Source of the DNA: Pseudomonas sivasensis
Lineage (GTDB): Bacteria; Pseudomonadota; Gammaproteobacteria; Pseudomonadales; Pseudomonadaceae
Length of the DNA: 64,000 nt
Direction: 5' to 3'
NCBI RefSeq assembly: GCF_013778505.1
Contig: NZ_JAAOWU010000013.1
Coordinates: 62,001-126,000 of the forward strand
Shown here: positions 1-8,868 of the stretch, one piece after another
Numbering within the stretch: position 1 is the stretch's first letter
Layout: each line of letters begins with the position of its first letter
The notes under the pieces: model-generated
Told to the model about the DNA's origin: nothing
The model's input: the letters and a program-made list of their open reading frames with translations, nothing else
The model's database searches: none
Translations under genes and position numbers: made by a program

Positions 1-355
1 GCATCAGCTTGTTCAGGTCTTCCTCGGTGACGCAGTTCTGCGCCAGGTGATGGTATTGCGCAAGCAACTCGCCCACACCGTCCAGGCCTTCGGCAACCAC
101 GTCGAACACTGTCCGTCCGTCGGCCACCGGCAATTCTTGCGGCAATTCGCCAATCTTGAGGCCCGGGGCGCGCCAAACAGAGCCGTCATCGGGCTTTTGG
201 TCGCCTTTTACCAGCTTCATCATGCTGGACTTGCCGGTGCCGTTGCGGCCGATGATGCACACCCGCTCACCACGGGCGATCTGCCAGGACACCTTGTCCA
301 ACAACGGCATAGCGCCGAAAGCAAGGGACACATCGCTGAATTTGAGCAGGGTCAT
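1..355 (-). CDS. uup: ABC-F ATPase, Uup-like (5' part only)
   Basis: The gene reads leftward from ATG at 355 and runs off the left edge, so only the first ~118 residues are visible. The protein opens MTLLKFSDVSLAFGAMPLLD and has a Walker A motif GRNGTGKSS near residues 37-45, preceded by the usual ABC N-terminal strand. The sequence and the position beside slt fit Uup, a soluble duplicated ATPase of the ABC-F class that acts on ribosomes or branched DNA and is not a transporter. The second ATPase half, the linker and the C-terminal domain lie outside the window, so another ABC-F paralogue (EttA, YheS) is possible. Confidence 0.8.
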   Translation of the reverse strand, partial: MTLLKFSDVSLAFGAMPLLDKVSWQIARGERVCIIGRNGTGKSSMMKLVKGDQKPDDGSVWRAPGLKIGELPQELPVADGRTVFDVVAEGLDGVGELLAQYHHLAQNCVTEEDLNKLM

Positions 356-568
356 ACGCTTCTCCAAAAACTGGGCGCGCATTCTACCTGAGTTGAGGGT
401 GGGATGCGGCCAGCATTTTCAAGGCCGACACGTTCTGTAGGACATTTCCCGTAAACCTGAACGAACCGGCCAGCAAAGCTTTCGCCGGTCGCTGGCAAAA
501 GGCTAAGCTAGGGGCAATCAGCGTCGGCAGTGCCGGCGCTAGTCGTGATTTCTCTGCACGGACGTCTC

Positions 569-2497
569 ATGCGCAGTCGCCTTTTCAACTTTTTATCTTG
601 TCTGCTTCTTTCCGCCACCGCCGTTCAATCCGCCCAGGCCGTGGACCTCACCACCCAACGTCAATATTACGATGAAGCCAAGCGCGCTCTGGCCAAGGGC
701 GATACCGGCCCGTACATGCAATACAGCCAGGCCCTGGCCGATTATCCGCTTACACCGTACCTGGCCTACGACGAACTGACTGCGCGCCTGAAAAGCGCGA
801 GCAACCAGGAAATCGAGCAGTTCCTGGCCAAAAACGGCGACCTGCCCCAGGCGAACTGGATGAAACTGCGCTGGTTGCGCTGGCTGTCCGAGCGTGGCGA
901 CTGGCAAACCTTTGAAAAGTACTACGACCCCAAACTCAATTTCGTCGAACTGGACTGCCTGCACGGCCAATACCAGCTCACCCACAACCTCAAGGCCGAA
1001 GGCTACAAGACCGCCGAAAAGCTGTGGATGACCGGCAAATCCCAACCCGCCGCCTGTGATGCCACGTTTGGCCAGTGGGCCGCCGACGGCCAACTCACCG
1101 AACAGAAAATCTGGGACCGCACCAAACTCGCCGCCGAAGCGCGCAACTACGCGCTGGCCAACAGCCTGGTAAAAACCCTGCCAACCCTCGGTGCCCAAGG
1201 TCGCCTGATGGTGGACGTGGCGCAAAAGCCCGACATGCTAAGCGATCCATCGCGCTTCCAGCCGGCCACCGAGGCTATGTCGGATGCCGTAGGCCTGGGC
1301 CTGCGCCGCCTGGCGCGCCAGGACCCGGACAAAGCCATGGCCCTGCTCGACGGTTACGCCAGCAGCATGCACTTCTCCCGTGACGAAAAAGTGGCAATCG
1401 CCCGTGAAATCGGCCTGACCCTGGCCAAGCGTTTCGACCCACGTGCCCTTGAGGTGATGACCAAATACGACCCGGAACTGCGCGACAACACCGTCTCCGA
1501 ATGGCGCCTGCGCCTGCTGTTGCGCCTGGCGCGCTGGGAAGACGCCTACCAGTTGACGCGCAAACTCCCACAAGACTTGGCCACCTCCAACCGCTGGCGC
1601 TACTGGCAGGCGCGCAGCCTTGAACTGGCTGAGCCGAAGAACCCACAAGCATTGGTGCTCTACAAGAACCTTTCGCGGGAGCGGGATTTCTACGGTTTCC
1701 TCGCCGCCGACCGCTCCAAGGCTCCGTACCAGTTGAACAACAAGCCGCTGGTGATGAGTCAGGCGCTGGTCAATAAAGTGCGCAACACACCCGGCGTGCG
1801 TCGCGCTCTGGAGTTCTACGCCCGTGGCCAGATCGTGGATGGCCGCCGCGAGTGGTACCACGTCAGCCGTCATTTCAACCGTGATGAGATGGTCGCCCAG
1901 GCCAAGCTGGCGTACGACATGAAGTGGTACTTCCCGGCGATCCGCACCATTAGCCAGGCCCAGTACTGGGACGATCTGGATATCCGCTTCCCAATGGCCC
2001 ACCGCGACACCTTGGTGCGTGAAGCCAAGGTGCGGGGCCTGCATTCGAGCTGGGTATTCGCCATTACCCGCCAGGAAAGCGCCTTCATGGACGACGCCCG
2101 CTCCGGCGTAGGCGCCAGCGGCCTGATGCAACTGATGCCCGGCACCGCCAAGGAAACCGCGCGCAAATTCAGCATCCCGCTGGCTTCCCCGGCCCAGGTC
2201 CTGGACCCGGACAAAAACATCCAGCTCGGCGCCGCCTACCTGAGCCAGGTGCACAGCCAATTCAACGGCAACCGCGTGCTCGCTTCCGCCGCGTACAACG
2301 CCGGCCCCGGCCGCGTGCGCCAGTGGCTGCGCGGAGCGGATCACTTGAGTTTCGATGTATGGGTGGAAAGCATCCCATTCGACGAAACCCGCCAGTATGT
2401 GCAGAACGTGTTGTCTTATTCGGTGATCTACGGGCAAAAACTCAACTCACCACAGCCGCTTGTGGATTGGCATGAGCGCTATTTTGATGACCAGTAA
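569..2497 (+). CDS. slt: soluble lytic murein transglycosylase Slt
   Basis: Periplasmic lytic transglycosylase that cleaves the MurNAc-GlcNAc bond and forms 1,6-anhydro ends. I chose ATG 569 because it begins a clean signal peptide (MRSRLFNFLSCLLLSATAVQSAQA); the open frame itself extends upstream to 530. The 642-residue length matches E. coli Slt70. A long alpha-helical superhelix region (residues ~25-470) precedes the C-terminal SLT domain, where the catalytic Glu is E503 in ITRQESAF, followed by SGLMQLMPGTA and the AYNAGPGRV motif. It is transcribed alone, divergently from the Uup-like gene, and ends in a strong hairpin terminator. Recognition is very secure. Confidence 0.95.
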   Translation: MRSRLFNFLSCLLLSATAVQSAQAVDLTTQRQYYDEAKRALAKGDTGPYMQYSQALADYPLTPYLAYDELTARLKSASNQEIEQFLAKNGDLPQANWMKLRWLRWLSERGDWQTFEKYYDPKLNFVELDCLHGQYQLTHNLKAEGYKTAEKLWMTGKSQPAACDATFGQWAADGQLTEQKIWDRTKLAAEARNYALANSLVKTLPTLGAQGRLMVDVAQKPDMLSDPSRFQPATEAMSDAVGLGLRRLARQDPDKAMALLDGYASSMHFSRDEKVAIAREIGLTLAKRFDPRALEVMTKYDPELRDNTVSEWRLRLLLRLARWEDAYQLTRKLPQDLATSNRWRYWQARSLELAEPKNPQALVLYKNLSRERDFYGFLAADRSKAPYQLNNKPLVMSQALVNKVRNTPGVRRALEFYARGQIVDGRREWYHVSRHFNRDEMVAQAKLAYDMKWYFPAIRTISQAQYWDDLDIRFPMAHRDTLVREAKVRGLHSSWVFAITRQESAFMDDARSGVGASGLMQLMPGTAKETARKFSIPLASPAQVLDPDKNIQLGAAYLSQVHSQFNGNRVLASAAYNAGPGRVRQWLRGADHLSFDVWVESIPFDETRQYVQNVLSYSVIYGQKLNSPQPLVDWHERYFDDQ

Positions 2498-2514
2498 GGT
2501 CTGAAGCGACTCTG

Positions 2515-2550
2515 AAAATGCCCGCATCGAAAGATGCGGGCATTTTCATT
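2515..2550 (+). terminator. intrinsic terminator after slt
   Basis: A perfect 14-bp stem, aaaatgcccgcatc / gatgcgggcatttt, closes on a GAAA tetraloop, with the A-tract on the left arm and the T-tract on the right. It begins 17 bases after the slt stop. The A/T symmetry means it could stop transcription in both directions, isolating slt from the toxin gene downstream. Confidence 0.9.
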
Positions 2551-2706
2551 TCCACGGCTGAAAATATTCTGATCGCCCGGGGAAATACACATACAGAAAA
2601 AACATGATGGAACGCGAAAAGTCTGATGTTCACTCAGCCCACGAGCTCAGTCGATAAATCATCTCTGAGTGACTGACTTCAAAATGGCCTAGAGAGAAAC
2701 TCAGAC

Positions 2707-5700
2707 ATGACACTCACGTCCATCAGCAGCCGCTTAAACACTCAGCCCGCGACTAACGTCATCCCCCCCCCGCCACTCTTCGAGGTCAAGAGTGAAAAGC
2801 CGCCCACGCCTGATCAAGATGCCGACACAACGCCGCAAGCCAAGGCCGATCAGGAATTGGCCGTGCTGTTTGCCGCCGTATCAGCCAGATCGGCGAAAAC
2901 CGGCCCATCGTACGATGGCATCGAGAGCGTTGAGGGTATCCCGCCAAGTTCGACCTTCGGCCAGTGGTGGACGCACCTGCATACGCTGCTCAAGCATCCC
3001 CAATTCGTCGAATGGGCAACGCAAAGGCACATTAATCTTTCCAAACCCTTAATGATCAGTCTGCGCGACCAGATCACCTTCACCATGACTGATGGGCGCC
3101 GGGAGGTGTTCAGGGCAACGGATGAAAATCCGCTCTGGCCGGTCGTTGTGGCGCCGATTCTTCGCGCCGCCAACGTCGTGGCGGCGGGCAACAGCCCCCT
3201 TCGTCTGTCCGCATCGGACTCCACATCTGCGCCCTTTGAAGTGGTGGCGAATTTTCACGGTGAATCGGTACCCCTCACGACGTCACGGACAGCACAGTTA
3301 CAGCAGACCCAGACATTCACCAAAAACGCCGCCAACGCGGTTCCGAACAAGGTCGAGGATGGGCCGGCCAATACGGGCAAGCTCAATACAGAGCGGACCG
3401 CCCTTGGCGACTTGGTGGACACGCGCGCGCTCTGCGAAAAGCTCAAGGGCCTTGTGCGCTATGGTACTGAGGGGATTGAGGAGCGGTTAAAGAACACAAC
3501 GATAGAGGTGCACCCACACTCGTCATTCGGCCAAGGCCCCGAAGCCGGCCCTGGACGCACCGTGACACTTGAGCAATTTATCCTGGCAAATAACTGGCGG
3601 TTGCCCAGCACGCTTGAAGCACTGGAGAACATGATCAGCACGCTCAATGCCCCACCGTTGCAGGCACCACACCTAGGCAGCCTGGGTGGGGCGATCTCGT
3701 GGCCGGCTCCGCTGAGCGACCACGACCAAAAGAGCGTTTACAGTCATTTTCACTACAACCTGCAACTACCGGCGTTGGTGAAGGAAAGAACGGAGCCCCA
3801 AAACCCACGGGGAGTTTTGGGTTATCTCACAAGCCACCTGCACATTTCCCAAAACGAATTGCGCGACCCACTTAAAGTCATCGAAAAAATCATCAACACA
3901 CCAAAAGCCATCGAACTCGAAGCCGCCTTGCACCAAAAGATGGGGGATGGCTGGAAGACCAGCTCCAGCCATGACTGGCTGTTGACTGCAATCGCTACCA
4001 CTCTGGACCCAGAAAGCATGTTTGGCCCGCAACTCAATCATCTCGCGGGTTTCAATCTGGCCGACGGACGTTTCATGGGGCAGCCCCTCGCAACTATCAA
4101 GCAGGCGTTCATTGACCACCTGATAAAACTGAACAGAGCCTCGCCGGACATGGCGCCCATTGCTGCACAAATGCTGCTTTCGCGTACAGCGCCGGAGTTA
4201 TTGGTCAAAAACGTTCCTGCCAGCATTACGTTGGGATCGGCGGCGTGGGTGAGTTTCAAAGCGGCGGTGACGCGGATCGAGGCCTATAGCCCTGGTGCCA
4301 CGATGCAGATGACGTTTGCGCAAGTGTGTGCCAGAGATGCCCTGGACCCAATTTCGCAAGAGGGGCAGGCCATTCAGCAAGTCACATCGCGAGCGGCGCT
4401 TATTGAGTGGGGCAAGATCAACGGCGAACTCGTGCCCCGCGATGACGGGAACTATCCTCAGGCTGACATTGATCGGGTCCAGCGCGCGCTCGCTGACAAA
4501 ACTTCAACGTTGCAACAAGCCGTCGAGCAACTTGCCAGTAAGGTGCCGACCCAACGCGATGTGACGCTACAGCAACTCAAGCAACAATTCGGCGAGGGGC
4601 TTCCCTACGAACTTAAATGCTTTCGCGATAATAGCCCCCGCGGCAGAGGCCACGGAAATCTTGCTAGCTCCACGCAGCCAAAATATTCGCTACTGGACTT
4701 TTATCTTTCAAAACCCGAAGTCAATCCGTTTTCTAATTGGGTATCCGATAACAACACGATTGCCCCCAGCATGATTGCCCGTCTTGCTCACTTGCCAGAC
4801 GCAAAATCCCTCCATAAGCAAGCCTTTGTCGACTACACGGAAGGCACCAAAAAAGCACAGGCGAGCGTGATAAAAAACCAGCTTGCGAAACTTCCTCTGG
4901 AAGATCGCAAGAATCTTGAGTTTGGCAGCATTCGTATATTCATAGAGGGTCAGGTCAGCCGTTATGAAAGCAACCTCCCAGGTTTCACAATTAATGACGA
5001 AGATAAAGTACCCAGCCAGCCGAAAGAGCAAAAGGCACTGATCTTCCAGACCGAGCGCGACGGGAACCTGGAGTTTTATGAAATATCAGCGCAAAAAGGC
5101 CAAATAAATAAACGTGACGATCTGAAGACAAACTTTAAGGAAGGCCCCCAAGGAGATTGGGTCAAGGTGCCCAGCCATCAAGGTTCAAAATGGACAAATA
5201 CGGCGATCCATGAAGTCAAACCAAGCGCCTCCCAAGATGCAGTACAACAACGGGCCAGGCAATTGCCAGTGACCATCCCTGCCTCGTTCAGCAGCGCGCG
5301 CAGTGCCTATATCAGTAATACGGTAGTCAATTACTCCAACCCGGAATCAAACTTTGAGCAACTACTGGAACTGACCAAAAGCATCACGACATTCGATGAA
5401 GAGGCCGATAAGGAAAAAGCCCTGTTCAACATAATTGTAGGGCTAATACCTGGGGCGTCTGCCGTTAAAAACCTGATCAATGGAGACCCCTTGGCGGCAC
5501 TGGGAGATCTGTTGTTTGACGGGGTGATGTACGTGACCGGCTCGGCCCTGGGCAGAGGCGCGAGTGCCGTTGGCGGTCCCAGAGGCGCGACCCGGGTGGC
5601 CATGGCGAGCAGCCGAATAGGTCGCGGCGTGCTGGGTAAGGCCTCGGGCGCGCCGGCCAGCAGTGCCCGGCTGGCCGCAGGCACGAAACCCCTTAATGCA

Positions 5701-6609
5701 CGGCAGCTGTCGCAGAGCACGATGGATCACGCTCAACTGCGCGCGTTTGCCGAACGAGCCGACATAGCGGAAGGCACTTATCGCGCCCCCGGTGCACTCG
5801 AACCCAGCCGAGTAACCGCCCAACTGGATAACCAAACCGGTCACTGGCTGCACTATGACGTGAATAAAAACACAGCTTACGGGAAGAAACTGGATAACTT
5901 CTCACCCGACAATCATCGGCCAATTTCAGCCGCAACAGGCAGTCAACCTGCACCTGCAACCGCACCTGTGTCTTTCGAAAAAAGTCTGGCCTATGACAAC
6001 GTCATACAAATGAAAGGCACGATGAAAGACCTCAAACTTGTGGCCAATGAAATGCATGTGTTCGTCGACACCTATAAAGGTGTTGATCGCCTGAATATTG
6101 TCGCCCACGGTCTTGAGCGCAGCCGACTGGACAGATTTTTGAACCGTGGAAGCAGCATCGTTATCGACAATACCGCGTACTCGGCCAAAGACTTGGTCGC
6201 TTTGTTGAACACGAAAGGCGTCGACCCCAGCGCCTTTAACAATGTGCGGTTATTGGTTTGCTACTCTGGCGAGGGTGGCAGTCGCGCCTTCGGCAGCTTG
6301 CTGCAAAAGGAGATCAACCGGCCGGTGAAGGCGTTCGAGGGCTCGGTTTCAATGCAACACGGCTCTACGTCATTGACGGCCGCGCGAGACGACCTGATTG
6401 CGCGGATCAACGAGATCAGCCCCGGCATCTCTACTAAAAACGCCGAGCGGCTGGCAGATATGAACATGTATCAGGCCTTTGTAGGGAAAGTCACCCAGCA
6501 CGTTGTCAAGACTCACGGTAGCAAGATAAAGATGAACGTGGCGCTTCTGGGCGAGCCCAAACACTATGTGGACACTAGGGTTTCGTACAAACCTGTCTAC
6601 TTCCGTTAG
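2707..6609 (+). CDS. large multidomain toxin-like protein with C80-like C-terminal domain
   Basis: A 1300-residue protein without a signal peptide or RHS/RTX repeats. Residues ~440-960 align by eye with the protein at 35935-38469: shared blocks include SAPEYLV/TAPELLV-K-(N/D)-(V/I)-PAS near residue 493, LPLEDR(K/N)NLEFG, and a late hydrophobic stretch (residues ~908-950, NIIVGLIPGASAVKNLINGD) that may insert in membrane. The first ~440 residues are not in the paralogue. The C-terminus has VDRLNIVAHGLERS (H1134) and NNVRLLVCYSGEGG (C1185), a His-Gly/Cys pair 51 residues apart, as in clan CD/C80 peptidases of MARTX and clostridial toxins. Pseudomonas proteins of this layout are usually called membrane-targeted effector or dermonecrotic-like toxins. 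Protease activity is inferred. The coding DNA, especially 4.6-5.4 kb, is visibly AT-richer than its neighbours, which suggests acquisition. Confidence 0.75.
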   Translation: MTLTSISSRLNTQPATNVIPPPPLFEVKSEKPPTPDQDADTTPQAKADQELAVLFAAVSARSAKTGPSYDGIESVEGIPPSSTFGQWWTHLHTLLKHPQFVEWATQRHINLSKPLMISLRDQITFTMTDGRREVFRATDENPLWPVVVAPILRAANVVAAGNSPLRLSASDSTSAPFEVVANFHGESVPLTTSRTAQLQQTQTFTKNAANAVPNKVEDGPANTGKLNTERTALGDLVDTRALCEKLKGLVRYGTEGIEERLKNTTIEVHPHSSFGQGPEAGPGRTVTLEQFILANNWRLPSTLEALENMISTLNAPPLQAPHLGSLGGAISWPAPLSDHDQKSVYSHFHYNLQLPALVKERTEPQNPRGVLGYLTSHLHISQNELRDPLKVIEKIINTPKAIELEAALHQKMGDGWKTSSSHDWLLTAIATTLDPESMFGPQLNHLAGFNLADGRFMGQPLATIKQAFIDHLIKLNRASPDMAPIAAQMLLSRTAPELLVKNVPASITLGSAAWVSFKAAVTRIEAYSPGATMQMTFAQVCARDALDPISQEGQAIQQVTSRAALIEWGKINGELVPRDDGNYPQADIDRVQRALADKTSTLQQAVEQLASKVPTQRDVTLQQLKQQFGEGLPYELKCFRDNSPRGRGHGNLASSTQPKYSLLDFYLSKPEVNPFSNWVSDNNTIAPSMIARLAHLPDAKSLHKQAFVDYTEGTKKAQASVIKNQLAKLPLEDRKNLEFGSIRIFIEGQVSRYESNLPGFTINDEDKVPSQPKEQKALIFQTERDGNLEFYEISAQKGQINKRDDLKTNFKEGPQGDWVKVPSHQGSKWTNTAIHEVKPSASQDAVQQRARQLPVTIPASFSSARSAYISNTVVNYSNPESNFEQLLELTKSITTFDEEADKEKALFNIIVGLIPGASAVKNLINGDPLAALGDLLFDGVMYVTGSALGRGASAVGGPRGATRVAMASSRIGRGVLGKASGAPASSARLAAGTKPLNARQLSQSTMDHAQLRAFAERADIAEGTYRAPGALEPSRVTAQLDNQTGHWLHYDVNKNTAYGKKLDNFSPDNHRPISAATGSQPAPATAPVSFEKSLAYDNVIQMKGTMKDLKLVANEMHVFVDTYKGVDRLNIVAHGLERSRLDRFLNRGSSIVIDNTAYSAKDLVALLNTKGVDPSAFNNVRLLVCYSGEGGSRAFGSLLQKEINRPVKAFEGSVSMQHGSTSLTAARDDLIARINEISPGISTKNAERLADMNMYQAFVGKVTQHVVKTHGSKIKMNVALLGEPKHYVDTRVSYKPVYFR

Positions 6610-6631
6610 CACTGGTGCCAGGCATAGCAGG

Positions 6632-8398
6632 TCATTGCGCTTGCGCACCACTATTGAACTGCAATGCCGCCAACCGCGCATACAACGGGTTGCTCGCAAT
6701 CAGCTGCTGATGCGTGCCCACCGCAACCAGTTTGCCTTGGTCCATTACCGCAATGCGGTCGGCGTTCTTCACCGTCGCCAGGCGGTGGGCAATCACCAGC
6801 GTAGTACGGCCCTGCATCAATTGCGGCAGTGCCTGCTGGATCAAGTGTTCACTTTGCGCATCCAGAGCGCTGGTGGCTTCGTCCAGCAGCAGGATTGGTG
6901 CGTCCACCAGCAACGCGCGGGCGATGGCCAAGCGCTGGCGCTGGCCACCAGAGAGGCCCAGCCCGCCATCACCGAGGTGGGTCTGGTAGCCGTCGGGCAT
7001 TTGCAAGATGAAGTCGTGAGCATGGGCGATGCGTGCAGCGGCTTCGACTTGCTCGCGGGTAGCTGAGGGATTGCCGTAGCGGATGTTCTCTTCGACGCTG
7101 CCGAAAAACAACGCCGGGCTCTGGGACACCAGGGCAAAGTGGCGGCGCAGGTCCAGGGGGTCGAGGTCGGTCAGCGGATGGCCTTCGAGCAGGATTCGGC
7201 CATGCTGCGGATCGTAGAAACGCAGCAGCAGGTCGAAGATCGTCGACTTACCCGCGCCGGACGGGCCGACGAGTGCCAGGGTTTCACCGGGGTTGATGGT
7301 CAGGTTCAACCCGTCGATAGCGTAGCTGTCAGGTCGCGAGGGATAGGAAAAGCGCAGATCTTGCAGCTCCATACGGCCACTGACCCGCTCGGGCAATTTC
7401 ACGGTATCAGTTGCCGGCGCCTGGATTTCATTAGTCGACTGCAACAGCTCACCAATCCGCTCAGCTGCACCGGCTGCACGCTGCAGCTCACCTAGCACTT
7501 CGCTCAGGGTGCCAACCGCGCTGCCGACGATCAGGCTGTAAAACACGAACGCCGCCAGTTCGCCGCCGGAAATGCGCCCACTGATCACGTCCATGCCGCC
7601 GACCCACAACATCACACCCACGGCGCCGAGCACCAGCATGATCACCAGCGTGATCAGCCAGGCGCGCTGGGCGATGCGTTTACGCGCGGTGGCAAAGGCT
7701 TCTTCCACGGTCACCGCAAAGCGCTGCTCGTCCTGAACTTGGTGGTTATAGGCCTGCACGGTCTTGATCTGGCCAAGGGTTTCGGACACATAACTGCCCA
7801 CATCGGCAATGCGGTCCTGGCTCAGGCGCGACAGGCTACGCACGCGGCGCCCGAAAATCAGGATCGGCGCCAGCACCAGCGGCAATGCAACCACCACGAT
7901 GCTGGTGAGCTTGGGGTTGGTGACGAACAGCAACACGATGCCGCCAATGACCATCAAGGCATTGCGCAGGAACAGTGACAGCGACGAGCCGATCACCGAT
8001 TGCAGCAAGGTAGTGTCGGTGGTCAGCCGCGACTGGATTTCCGAACTGCGGTTGTTCTCATAGAAGCCGGGATGCAGGTAGATGAGGTGGTTGAACACCT
8101 GCCGACGAATATCCGCCACCACTCGCTCGCCAATCCAGGAGACCAGGTAAAACCGCGCAAAAGTACCCACCGCCAAGCCAAGCACCAGGATCATGAACAG
8201 GCCGATGGACTGGTTGAGCAGGTGTGGCGATTGGGTCATGAAGCCCTGGTCTACCAGCAGGCGAATGCCTTGGCCCATGGACAAGGTAATCCCGGCGGTA
8301 ACGATCAGCGCCAGCAACGCACCCAGCGCCTGCCAGCGGTAAGGCGCGATAAAACGGCTGGCCAGGCGAATCGCACGGCGTTGACGGGTTGAGAACAT
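6632..8398 (-). CDS. MsbA-like ABC exporter (fused membrane and ATPase domains)
   Basis: A 588-residue half-transporter expected to work as a homodimer in the inner membrane. Residues ~20-310 hold six predicted membrane helices of the type I exporter fold. The ATPase half has Walker A GPSGAGKST at 378-386, signature LGLSGGQRQRL, Walker B ILLLDEATSALD and the H-loop AHRLATV. It resembles MsbA/LmrA-type exporters of lipids, lipid A or hydrophobic drugs; the substrate cannot be read from sequence, and Pseudomonas has a separate dedicated msbA, so no symbol is given. It converges on the toxin gene with a gap of 22 bases. Confidence 0.9.
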   Translation of the reverse strand: MFSTRQRRAIRLASRFIAPYRWQALGALLALIVTAGITLSMGQGIRLLVDQGFMTQSPHLLNQSIGLFMILVLGLAVGTFARFYLVSWIGERVVADIRRQVFNHLIYLHPGFYENNRSSEIQSRLTTDTTLLQSVIGSSLSLFLRNALMVIGGIVLLFVTNPKLTSIVVVALPLVLAPILIFGRRVRSLSRLSQDRIADVGSYVSETLGQIKTVQAYNHQVQDEQRFAVTVEEAFATARKRIAQRAWLITLVIMLVLGAVGVMLWVGGMDVISGRISGGELAAFVFYSLIVGSAVGTLSEVLGELQRAAGAAERIGELLQSTNEIQAPATDTVKLPERVSGRMELQDLRFSYPSRPDSYAIDGLNLTINPGETLALVGPSGAGKSTIFDLLLRFYDPQHGRILLEGHPLTDLDPLDLRRHFALVSQSPALFFGSVEENIRYGNPSATREQVEAAARIAHAHDFILQMPDGYQTHLGDGGLGLSGGQRQRLAIARALLVDAPILLLDEATSALDAQSEHLIQQALPQLMQGRTTLVIAHRLATVKNADRIAVMDQGKLVAVGTHQQLIASNPLYARLAALQFNSGAQAQ

Positions 8399-8641
8399 AG
8401 GGGCATCACCGATGAGGAACCTGTACCCAACATTGGGGGAACTTGGGCAAATAACAATGAGTCAGGTTAATTATGCCCGCCGATACTCATCCCTAGAGGC
8501 TATCGGTCTAATGCCCGGCTGGAAATCGGCCGCCGTTTCTGGTGGACTGAGTATTCGAACCAGTGGTCGTGCATGGAGTTGTAACAGCGCGGTCACGCGG
8601 GGGTTTTAAAGTAGGTATACAACCTGATGAGGAGACAGGCC

Positions 8642-8815
8642 ATGACCTTGCAAAACAGCAGCGATGCCAAAATTGAAGTGATCCGCCAACCCCAGCAGTT
8701 GCCTTGCTCCGTCATCGACGCCCAAGGCCATGAGGTGCAGATCACCGAAGAAATGATCCAGCAAGCGTGCCGCGAACTGGAAGAAAAACTGGTCAAGCCT
8801 GCCCAGCAAGGCTGA
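8642..8815 (+). CDS. PA1571-like small protein
   Basis: A 57-residue soluble protein starting at ATG 8642; GATGAGGAG lies about 9-14 bases upstream as the ribosome site, so this start is preferred over the in-frame extension. The C-terminal half, EVQITEEMIQQACRELEEKL, is a charged helix that I recognise from the small PA1571-type family conserved in Pseudomonas. Function is unknown. It stands alone, divergent from the ABC exporter, and ends in a good terminator. The family name is from memory and should be treated as likely, not certain. Confidence 0.75.
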   Translation: MTLQNSSDAKIEVIRQPQQLPCSVIDAQGHEVQITEEMIQQACRELEEKLVKPAQQG

Positions 8816-8834
8816 AGCGCCCAAGCTCTTTCAG

Positions 8835-8860
8835 ACCCGGCCTCGATGGCCGGGTTTTTT
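8835..8860 (+). terminator. intrinsic terminator between the PA1571-like gene and pdxB
   Basis: An 8-bp GC-rich stem, acccggcc / ggccgggt, with loop tcgat and a run of six T. It starts 20 bases after the small gene's stop and lies just past the end of the convergent pdxB. Confidence 0.88.
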
Positions 8861-8868
8861 ATGGGCGC

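Noticed and set aside
1238..2437. A 399-codon leftward open frame opposite slt
   Set aside because: It is the antisense of a securely identified gene. High GC at third codon positions leaves this frame open. The protein has no recognisable family and is low in complexity.
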